A DNA stretch of 20,713 nt from CAYRHS01 sp964424125 (GTDB taxonomy: Bacteria; Actinomycetota; Acidimicrobiia; IMCC26256; JAOSJL01). This document shows, one piece after another, positions 6,539 through 12,292 of this stretch (positions are counted from its first letter, which is position 1; every line of letters begins with the position of its first letter). Under the pieces are notes generated by a model that did not search any database, was not told the DNA's origin, and worked only from the letters and a program-made list of their open reading frames with translations. Made by a program: the position numbers and the translations under genes. Location of the stretch: NCBI GenBank assembly GCA_964424125.1, contig CAYRHS010000039.1, positions 1-20,713 on the forward strand. Direction: 5' to 3'.

Positions 6539-7921
6539 TCAGGCTCCGCCGAGGCTCGGGTCCGTGACGGGCAGCAACGGGACCGACAACGGGGCGGACC
6601 ACGCCGGCCACAGCGGGATTCGGCGCCAGCTGGAGCGGCAGCACCACCCCAGGAAGGTCTCCACGTCGACCGTCCCCTCCGCGACTGCGCGGTCGAGCTC
6701 CACCAGCGCCGCGTCGAAGCTCGGCGGCCGCACACCGAGAACCTCCATCACCTCGTCGAGATCGTCCGACTCGATCGAGCGGCCGAAGCGGGCCGAAGCG
6801 TCGAGGTGAGCAAGCAGATCGCCGACGCCCGCGCCGAGGACGACGTCATCGGAGTCGCGGCCCTTGATTGCATCCGCGATCACTGCGAGAACCTCGAGGT
6901 CACTGCGCGCGGGAGACACCTCGGGTGGCTCGGGAGCGTCCCATTCGACTCCCGCGAGCTCCGCGAGCGCGTCCGCGAGCAGGCGATGCAGTCCCGGAAC
7001 GAGGTGAAGGTAGAGGGGGACCTGGACCCGCTCGTCGGTCGGGTTGTCGAGCTGTGCCACGGAGGTCGTGAGTGCCAGCACGAGTGCGACCGCGCGGTAG
7101 TAACGGACGAGAGCGGTGTCGACCTCGGTGCCGCTCACCGCCTCGTAGTAGCGCAGGTCCTCGGTGAGGTCCCCGAAGGCGTTGAGCTGGTGACCCCGCA
7201 GGGCGAGCATCCCGAGGTCGTCGTGCACGTCACCCACGTGGCAGAGCTCCCAGTCGAGGAGCGCGCTCACCTCGCCGTCGGCGTGAACGAAGTTCCCCGG
7301 ACCGACGTCGCCGTGGCAGAGGGCACGCCGGCCTGGAGCCTCGGGCGCGTGGCGCTCGAGCCACCCGATCGCGAACCGGAGGAGGGGGACGGGGCGTCGG
7401 ATCCGCGTCTCGAAGAAGTGCCGCCACACACCGAGCCAGGACTCGGCGCGTTGCCGGGGCGTCTCGGGGAGGTCGAATCCTGCGAGGTCGAGCGAATCGG
7501 GATCGAGCGCGTGGAGTCGGGCGAGCTCGCGCAGGAAGCTCCGCCGCACCGCCTCCTTCTCGTCCGGGTCCGCGATGCCGTGGAAGTCGTTGGATCCGTG
7601 CACGCGGGCAGCGAGGATGGCGTTGCCGTCGTCTGCGAGCGCGTGGAACCGGGGGATCCGCACGCCGGTGCCCGCGAGCGCCCGGTACGGGACCGATTCG
7701 CGCTCCAGCGTGAACTGCGAGCCCGCGTAGGGACCCCCACCGGTCTCCCGCCTGACGACGAGCTCCAGGCGCGATCCGTCGGACGTCTCGACGTCGACGA
7801 AGCGCATCCCTCGGGAACCCCCACCGGGAGCGTGTTCGAAGCTCGTCACGACTCCTCCCGTGACCTGCTCGACCCATGCTCGGTCGCTTCGGTCCTGCTC
7901 CTCGAGGGCGTCCACGGTCAC
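6539..7921 (-). CDS. APH-fold phosphotransferase (ACAD10/11-type kinase) with C-terminal extension
   Basis: This 460-aa protein carries an aminoglycoside phosphotransferase-like kinase domain. The catalytic loop HGDVGPGN has Asp205 and Asn210, and the metal-binding motif LLDWE has Asp223 (the DFG equivalent). The overall pattern matches the branch related to the kinase part of ACAD10/ACAD11 and to bacterial hydroxyacyl-CoA kinases rather than antibiotic-resistance enzymes. The kinase fold ends near residue 320. Residues about 335-460 form an extension I do not recognise, with a charged helical part (340-420) and a Trp/Pro-rich tail. The frame is open further upstream; I chose GTG 7921 because it overlaps the preceding stop (GTGA), and a second GTG lies two codons in. 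The role is probably phosphorylation of a hydroxyl group on a lipid or acyl substrate, by inference from family and neighbours. Confidence 0.85.
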   Translation of the reverse strand: MTVDALEEQDRSDRAWVEQVTGGVVTSFEHAPGGGSRGMRFVDVETSDGSRLELVVRRETGGGPYAGSQFTLERESVPYRALAGTGVRIPRFHALADDGNAILAARVHGSNDFHGIADPDEKEAVRRSFLRELARLHALDPDSLDLAGFDLPETPRQRAESWLGVWRHFFETRIRRPVPLLRFAIGWLERHAPEAPGRRALCHGDVGPGNFVHADGEVSALLDWELCHVGDVHDDLGMLALRGHQLNAFGDLTEDLRYYEAVSGTEVDTALVRYYRAVALVLALTTSVAQLDNPTDERVQVPLYLHLVPGLHRLLADALAELAGVEWDAPEPPEVSPARSDLEVLAVIADAIKGRDSDDVVLGAGVGDLLAHLDASARFGRSIESDDLDEVMEVLGVRPPSFDAALVELDRAVAEGTVDVETFLGWCCRSSWRRIPLWPAWSAPLSVPLLPVTDPSLGGA

Positions 7922-9081
7922 GCCTTCCCGGAGTCGCCGCGCAGACGTTCGCGCTCGTCGTGCGGGACCGTCGTCAGGCCGTAGCGCGGAAGCTCGCCGA
8001 AGGGGAGCACGCTGAAGTGCCCGGTCGTGGTCTCGGTGCCTCTCACGATCGAGACCGGCTGCTCGCGGTGCATGCTCGGCACCACCGCACCACCCGGTAC
8101 CGCGCGGACTGTCGATGGGGCCGAGAGGTCGTACACGTCGTGCTCCACGAGCTCGCGGCCTCGGTAGACACCCAATCCCTTGCCGTCGGCGAACCCCGCG
8201 TCGTAGCCGGTCCCCTTCATCGCCACGGGTGCAACAAGCGGACGGCACTCGAGCTCCCATTCGGCACCGTCCTCGGTCGTCACGAGGAGCTCGGCGTGCT
8301 CGTAGTTCCGCGACCCCTGCGGGAAGCGGATCTCCTGATCGACGGCGACCACGCGCAGGTCGGGACGTTGTCGCTCCGAGTCGAAGCGAATGCAGCCGTC
8401 GAGGAAAAGGAGCCGGCCGTCGGCATCCTCGTTCCGCTGGGCGTAGCCGGCCATTCCGTCGGCGCTGAAGAGCAGCCACGTCACGAGGAAGCCGCGGTCA
8501 CTCAGCACGTTGGGACCGTTGTAGGGCTCGAAGCCGCCGACGCCGCCACGGACGCCCCAGGAGTGGTCGCGCGCGCCGAACCAGTTCTTCACCGCGATGC
8601 GCTCTTCACCAACCTCGATCCATCCCTCGACCACTCCCGTCTGCGAGTAGCGACGCACGTCGGTGGCGACGCGTCCGTTGACCTCGGTGGTCGTACGGTC
8701 CTCGACGAACGGCGCGATCGTGCTGCGGAGCACGAGCTCGCAGCTCAGCCCGTGCTCCCCGGGTGCGAGCACGACCCGCACCGACTGCAACGGTTCGAGC
8801 ACGTCGTAGCGCAAGGGCCCGACGCCGGCGCGGTCCAGCTCGGGACGGAGGATGCGGGACACGCGCGTGTTGTGCTGCCGCGCGCCGCGCACCACACAAC
8901 AGAACCCGTCGGCCACGTTCATGTTCTTGTAGAGCCCCATGCCCATCGTGAGCGACGTGCCGCCTGCGGGGTCGTAGGCGGCGAACCAACACCGGTCGTA
9001 GAAGCGGTGGTCGGTCGTCGCTGCCGCCGCGAACGTCGTCGGTGCCTGGTGCAAGAAGCTCTCGTCGAGCGCGGTGAGCAT
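7918..9081 (-). CDS. CrtC/AttH-like protein (resembles DUF7064/DUF7065 family)
   Basis: This 387-aa soluble protein is rich in beta-strand patterns and carries RDHSWGVR at residues 171-178, a motif I associate with the DUF7065-DUF7064 pair, which is distantly related to the lipocalin-like hydroxyneurosporene synthase/AttH proteins. Such folds bind hydrophobic ligands, and CrtC itself hydrates a carotenoid double bond. Asp172 and His173 are the best candidates for active-site residues. Residues 1-200 would be the first beta-barrel half and 200-387 the second. There is no signal peptide. The ATG at 9081 has a good Shine-Dalgarno (GGGGAGG about 7 nt upstream). The stop overlaps the kinase start, so both are probably made together. 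Family placement is from memory of the motif; the function is unproven. Confidence 0.68.
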   Translation of the reverse strand: MLTALDESFLHQAPTTFAAAATTDHRFYDRCWFAAYDPAGGTSLTMGMGLYKNMNVADGFCCVVRGARQHNTRVSRILRPELDRAGVGPLRYDVLEPLQSVRVVLAPGEHGLSCELVLRSTIAPFVEDRTTTEVNGRVATDVRRYSQTGVVEGWIEVGEERIAVKNWFGARDHSWGVRGGVGGFEPYNGPNVLSDRGFLVTWLLFSADGMAGYAQRNEDADGRLLFLDGCIRFDSERQRPDLRVVAVDQEIRFPQGSRNYEHAELLVTTEDGAEWELECRPLVAPVAMKGTGYDAGFADGKGLGVYRGRELVEHDVYDLSAPSTVRAVPGGAVVPSMHREQPVSIVRGTETTTGHFSVLPFGELPRYGLTTVPHDERERLRGDSGKA

Positions 9082-9112
9082 CCGATGGCCTCCCCGGGTC
9101 TTCGCCCCGGTT

Positions 9113-9118
9113 AGCCTA
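9113..9118 (-). promoter_or_regulatory. Candidate -10 box (TAGGCT) of the DUF7064-like gene
   Basis: On the minus strand TAGGCT lies 31 nt before the ATG at 9081, just beyond the tetR stop. Transcription would start near 9106 and give a leader of about 25 nt containing the GGGGAGG ribosome-binding site. It would drive the DUF7064-like and kinase genes separately from tetR. Confidence 0.4.
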
Positions 9119-9125
9119 ATCGGAT

Positions 9126-9737
9126 TCAGGAAACGTTGGGCTCGGCCTCGGGCGCGGCGACCGCCTCCAAGATCCGGGCCGCGGCCAGGCTCGGATCGAA
9201 TCGCTCGTCGAGGACCCGGACGAGGAACATCCCGGCCAGCCCGGCCCGCAACACGGCCACCGCGCCCTCGACGTCCAGACCCGAGGCGAGGTCCCCCCGG
9301 GCGTCGGCTTCCGCGACGACTTCCCGGAAGAAGCCTTCGGCCGCGCCCAACGCGACGGACACGACCGGCCCGATCTCCGGGTCGTCACGACCCTCGAGCA
9401 ACGACGAGAGCAAGAACGCGGTGGCGCCGGGCCGGTTCCGTACGAGGAACACGGACTGGCGTTCCAGGAAGTCGCGCAGCCTCTCGAGCGGCTGCTCTGC
9501 CGCCGTCTCCGCGACTGTCGTCGCGGCGACGACTTCTTCGACCTCGGCCTGGAGCACCTCGAGGAGCAGTGCTCGTCGATCGCGGAAGTAGTGGTAGATG
9601 GCCGGGGCGGTGATCCCTGCTGCGGCCGCCACGTCCCCGAGGCTGAAGGCCTCGACGCCGTGCTCGGCGATCAGCTCCCTGCTCAGGTCGATGATTCGTT
9701 GCCGGTTGCGGTCGTGGTCGCGTGCCGGGCGCGCCAT
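9126..9737 (-). CDS. TetR-family transcriptional regulator
   Basis: This 203-aa protein is a TetR/AcrR-type repressor. The N-terminal helix-turn-helix spans about residues 12-55, with the signature 'FSLGDVAAAAGITAPAIYHYF' at 31-51. The C-terminal part is an all-helical ligand-binding and dimerisation domain with no recognisable ligand class. The frame stays open far upstream across ilvA, so the start was set at ATG 9737, where the family N-terminus begins and where TACAGT lies 6 nt upstream. It is the first gene of the minus-strand cluster, 44 nt before the DUF7064-like gene, and it is divergent from ilvA. It most likely controls the lipid-type cluster downstream, and perhaps itself. Confidence 0.93.
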   Translation of the reverse strand: MARPARDHDRNRQRIIDLSRELIAEHGVEAFSLGDVAAAAGITAPAIYHYFRDRRALLLEVLQAEVEEVVAATTVAETAAEQPLERLRDFLERQSVFLVRNRPGATAFLLSSLLEGRDDPEIGPVVSVALGAAEGFFREVVAEADARGDLASGLDVEGAVAVLRAGLAGMFLVRVLDERFDPSLAAARILEAVAAPEAEPNVS

Positions 9738-9743
9738 CGCGGC

Positions 9744-9749
9744 ACTGTA
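9744..9749 (-). promoter_or_regulatory. Candidate -10 box (TACAGT) for leaderless tetR
   Basis: On the minus strand TACAGT is followed by 6 nt (GCCGCG) and the ATG at 9737, with no Shine-Dalgarno. One arm of the inverted repeat at 9749-9785 touches this box. Confidence 0.5.
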
Positions 9750-9785
9750 GCGACCGCGCCAAAGCCCAAGGCCTCGTCGGTCGCT
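9749..9785. repeat. Inverted repeat in the tetR-ilvA divergent region (possible operator)
   Basis: AGCGACCG (9749-9756) and CGGTCGCT (9778-9785) are perfect 8-bp inverted arms separated by 21 nt. They lie between the tetR and ilvA starts, and the left arm abuts the tetR -10 box. A repressor dimer bound here could block tetR transcription. The spacing is wide for a TetR operator, so chance is a real alternative. Confidence 0.3.
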
Positions 9786-9808
9786 CCGCCTCGCCGGCGG
9801 CTCGCGGT

Positions 9809-9814
9809 TAGCGT
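9809..9814 (+). promoter_or_regulatory. Candidate -10 box (TAGCGT) of ilvA
   Basis: TAGCGT lies 10 nt before the ATG at 9825, so the mRNA would have a leader of only about 3 nt. No Shine-Dalgarno is present in that space. It is the same hexamer as in front of the P450 gene. Confidence 0.4.
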
Positions 9815-9824
9815 CTCGGCCACG

Positions 9825-11060
9825 ATGACCACGACGCCGGCAACCGAACGTGCGGTCACGATCGCGATGGTCGAGGAAGCCGCTGCTCGACTTGCGGGCC
9901 AGGTCGCGGCGACGCCGTGCAAGCGGTCCCGGACGCTCTCGGAGATCACGGGAGCGGACGTGGTCGTGAAGTTCGAGAACCTGCAGTTCACCGCGTCGTT
10001 CAAGGAGCGCGGCGCGTTGAACCGCCTCCTCCATCTCGACGCGGCGGAGCGGTCGCACGGGGTCGTGGCGGCGTCGTCGGGGAACCACGCGCAGGCGGTC
10101 GCATACCACGCGTCCCGGCTCGGCATCCCGGCGACAATCGTCATGCCCGAGGTGACGAGCCTGGTCAAGGTGGCGAGGACGCGCTCGTTCGGGGCACGGG
10201 TCGTGACCGTGGGGGCGACCGTCGCGGACGCCACTCGAGAGGCTCGCCGGCTCGAACGCGAAGAAGGCCTCACGCTCGTCCATCCCTACGACGATCCGCT
10301 CGTGATCGCGGGACAGGGCACCGTGGCACTGGAGATGCTGAGCGACGAGCCCGATCTCGACGTCATCGTGGTGCCGGTCGGCGGTGGAGGTCTGATCGCC
10401 GGTATCGCGGTCGCGACGCGCGCGACGGCACCGAACGTCGAGGTGCTGGGCGTGCAGTCCGAGCATCACGTCGCGCTCGCCGACGCGTTCCGAGGCGCGA
10501 CGCGCCGGGACGATGGTGGCCCGACCATCGCCGACGGGCTGGCCGTGCAGGAGCCGGGGAGCGTCACCACCGCGCTGGCACGGGAGCTCGTCGACGACGT
10601 GACGACGGTCCGGGAGGAATCCATCGAAGAGGCCGTGGTGCTCTACCTGGAGGTCGAGAAGACCGTCGCCGAGGGCGCGGGCGCAGCTTCGCTCGCGCTC
10701 CTGCGGGAGCAGCCCGAGCGCTTCGCCGGGCGGCGGGTCGGCCTCGTCCTCTCGGGTGGCAACATCGACCCGCGGCTCCTCGCCTCGGTCACGGTCCGAG
10801 GCCTCTGCCGACAGGGTCGCATCGCCCGCTTCGTCGTCGAGCTCGACGACGTGCCGGGGCGTCTCGCGGGGATGACGCGCATCCTCGGCGACGAACGGGC
10901 GAACATCATCGAGGTCGAGCACCGTCGCCTGACCGCGGGCGTACCGCCGCGCCGGGCGGTCGTCGAGCTCCTCGTCGAGACACTCGACGAGGACCATGCC
11001 GCGCACGTCGAGTCCGTGCTCCGGACCGGCGGCTACGACGTCCGGCGCGAACCGGTCTGA
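9825..11060 (+). CDS. ilvA: Threonine ammonia-lyase (threonine dehydratase), single ACT domain
   Basis: This 411-aa PLP enzyme deaminates L-threonine to 2-oxobutanoate and ammonia, either for isoleucine synthesis or for threonine breakdown. The PLP lysine is Lys60 in TASFKERGALN, the phosphate-binding glycine loop is PVGGGGLIAG near residue 190, and the substrate loop SSGNHAQ lies near 88-94. A single C-terminal ACT domain starts near residue 330 (RFVVELDDVPGRLAGMTRIL), so this is the short form with one ACT domain of about 400 residues. That form is often called catabolic, although many actinobacteria use it for biosynthesis. ATG 9825 was chosen because the frame upstream shadows tetR and TAGCGT lies 10 nt before it. 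Serine could also be a substrate. No ilv genes lie nearby. Confidence 0.93.
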   Translation: MTTTPATERAVTIAMVEEAAARLAGQVAATPCKRSRTLSEITGADVVVKFENLQFTASFKERGALNRLLHLDAAERSHGVVAASSGNHAQAVAYHASRLGIPATIVMPEVTSLVKVARTRSFGARVVTVGATVADATREARRLEREEGLTLVHPYDDPLVIAGQGTVALEMLSDEPDLDVIVVPVGGGGLIAGIAVATRATAPNVEVLGVQSEHHVALADAFRGATRRDDGGPTIADGLAVQEPGSVTTALARELVDDVTTVREESIEEAVVLYLEVEKTVAEGAGAASLALLREQPERFAGRRVGLVLSGGNIDPRLLASVTVRGLCRQGRIARFVVELDDVPGRLAGMTRILGDERANIIEVEHRRLTAGVPPRRAVVELLVETLDEDHAAHVESVLRTGGYDVRREPV

Positions 11061-11188
11061 GCAGTTCCGCCGCCGGTCCGCAGATCCCGGAGGCGCTGGC
11101 GAGTTCGACGGTGTGGTGGTGGAGTAGCAACGCCCGGCTCGCACCGACGTGTCGTCCCTCGAGCCGTCGAGGTCGGAGGAGACGGACC

Positions 11189-12073
11189 ATGACCATCAGG
11201 ACCGACAGCTGCGGCTTCGACGTCACCTTCGACGCCGACGTCGCCGGTGGCATCGCACGGGGGGACTTCGAGATCCTCGAGGCGATCCGGCGACCCGACC
11301 CGATGGTGCAGCCGCCCCGCTGTCTCGAGCCTACCCGGGCCCACCACGACGGCTCGCGGCTCGTGTTGCCGCTGGCGGCCGTCGACACCGAGGACGGCAC
11401 GTACAGCGCGGTCGAGGTGAGCACGACGCCGTGCACCGACCAGGTCGTGCTGGACCGCATGCTCGCCGAGGGCTCGATGCGCTGCCTCGTCCCGGGCCGG
11501 GAGGCGACCTTCCGTGGCCTCGTGTGCAGTCCGCACTTCGACGACGGCCGGGCGGCCCGGGAGACGGTCAACGTCGGCGTGATCGCCCAGTCGTGGCGCG
11601 GGCATCTCGAGGGGAGGAACCGCCTCGTCGCGCTGGCGCTGACTTACGTCGGCGGGCCCGGCGTGGCGCCGGCGTTGTTCTCGCGGGCGCCCCGACGTCG
11701 CCGCTTCGTCGTCACGATCGTGGACTTCACGACCGGCCTCACCTGGGCGCGCGTGCTGCCGGAGTTCCGCTCGAGCGAGCCCCACGACCTCACGATCCGC
11801 TGGCTCCCGGACCGAGACGTCGAGTTCCTCGTCGACGACCACCTCGTCGGATCGTACGAGGACGGTGGCTTCCAGGTCGCGCCGTTGAAGCTCCGCAAGC
11901 CCTATCGGCGGGGATTCGACCTCGTCGGACGACGTCACCTCACCGCAGAGGCCCTCTCGCTCACCGCCTTCGTCGACTGCGTGTCGATCACGCCCGACTT
12001 CGAGGTCGGTCGGAAGCTCTCCCAGGACATCTGGGTGGCACTGGAGGGCTTCGGGATCCGGCCGATCGCGTGA
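11189..12073 (+). CDS. Protein of unknown function, possibly a beta-sandwich (concanavalin A-like) fold
   Basis: I do not recognise this 294-aa protein. The ATG at 11189 has a strong Shine-Dalgarno (GGAGGA, 8 nt upstream); the open frame further upstream only shadows ilvA. There is no signal peptide or membrane helix. The C-terminal half alternates beta-strand patterns, and the segment near residues 201-222, with 'IRWLPDRDVEFLVDDHLVG', resembles the strand-turn-strand of concanavalin A-like or glycoside hydrolase family 16 folds ('...W.p..v.f.vDg..v'), but no catalytic ExDxE motif is seen. Six cysteines (8, 45, 82, 99, 113, 264) are unusual for a cytosolic actinobacterial protein of this size. 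It stands alone between ilvA, 128 nt upstream, and the tRNA region. Shine-Dalgarno and codon pattern support it as a real gene; function is unknown. Confidence 0.75.
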   Translation: MTIRTDSCGFDVTFDADVAGGIARGDFEILEAIRRPDPMVQPPRCLEPTRAHHDGSRLVLPLAAVDTEDGTYSAVEVSTTPCTDQVVLDRMLAEGSMRCLVPGREATFRGLVCSPHFDDGRAARETVNVGVIAQSWRGHLEGRNRLVALALTYVGGPGVAPALFSRAPRRRRFVVTIVDFTTGLTWARVLPEFRSSEPHDLTIRWLPDRDVEFLVDDHLVGSYEDGGFQVAPLKLRKPYRRGFDLVGRRHLTAEALSLTAFVDCVSITPDFEVGRKLSQDIWVALEGFGIRPIA

Positions 12074-12093
12074 GGAGGCTCTTCGACGGGCCC

Positions 12094-12099
12094 TACCTT
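12094..12099 (+). promoter_or_regulatory. Candidate -10 box (TACCTT) before an orphan ATG
   Basis: TACCTT (TANNNT) is followed by 7 nt and ATG at 12107. This is the same arrangement as at the leaderless-looking genes in this window, although the ORF that follows is only 52 codons and runs across tRNA-Thr in antisense. Confidence 0.3.
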
Positions 12100-12106
12100 C
12101 TCCGCC

Positions 12107-12265
12107 ATGGCCGCCTCGTCCACGACGCCACAGGCGGTGACGTCCCTGCGAGGAGCGAATCGGGCCTCGACCCCGGCGGTGGCCCTTGTGGCACTTGGCC
12201 TGGAGCCGGGAAGGGGACTCGAACCCCTGGCCTGCTCATTACGAGTGAGCTGCTCTACCGACTGA
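12107..12265 (+). CDS. Doubtful 52-aa leaderless ORF antisense to tRNA-Thr
   Basis: A 52-codon frame starts at ATG 12107, 7 nt after TACCTT, and ends in TGA at 12263-12265 within the antisense strand of tRNA-Thr. The first half is Ala/Ser/Thr-rich (begins MAASSTTPQAV) and the last 20 or so residues are just the translated complement of the tRNA. No homology is recognised. Its only support is the start architecture shared with real genes nearby; it may be a chance frame or the tip of a small regulatory RNA opposing the tRNA. Confidence 0.2.
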   Translation: MAASSTTPQAVTSLRGANRASTPAVALVALGLEPGRGLEPLACSLRVSCSTD

Positions 12266-12276
12266 GCTATCCCGGC
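12201..12276 (-). tRNA. tRNA-Thr (anticodon CGU)
   Basis: On the minus strand these 76 nt fold as a complete tRNA. The acceptor stem GCCGGGA pairs with TCCCGGC and the D stem is GCTC/GAGC. The anticodon stem GCTCA/TGAGC carries loop CTCGTAA with anticodon CGT, and the T arm is AGGGG-TTCGAGT-CCCCT. The 3' CCA is encoded after a T discriminator base. It reads ACG codons for threonine, which are common in this GC-rich sequence. It lies 13 nt after the holB stop. Fold and anticodon are unambiguous. Confidence 0.97.
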
Positions 12277-12286
12277 GGAACGTGTC

Positions 12287-12292
12287 AGTCTA
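12287..12292 (-). promoter_or_regulatory. Candidate -10 box (TAGACT) of tRNA-Thr, overlapping the holB stop codon
   Basis: On the minus strand the holB stop TAG is the first half of TAGACT, which lies 10 nt before the mature 5' end of tRNA-Thr. Initiation about 7 nt downstream would leave a 5' leader of about 3 nt. No clear -35 is seen, so read-through from holB is an alternative. Confidence 0.35.

Noticed and set aside
5142..6809. 555-aa plus-strand frame opposite the HAD and P450 genes
   Set aside because: It has no domain and an Arg/Asp-rich composition. It is the shadow of two well-supported minus-strand genes.
6506..7984. 492-aa plus-strand frame opposite the kinase
   Set aside because: It mirrors the APH-like kinase, which has clear catalytic motifs.
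8100..8480. Extension of the kinase frame upstream of 7921 to 8479
   Set aside because: It overlaps the DUF7064-like gene for over 500 nt and is Arg-rich. The GTGA overlap at 7918-7921 gives a better start.
9093..9110. Short GC dyad (CCGGG/CCCGG) upstream of the DUF7064-like gene as a terminator of tetR
   Set aside because: Only five base pairs, and it lies in the predicted leader of the next gene. Such dyads are common by chance at this GC content.
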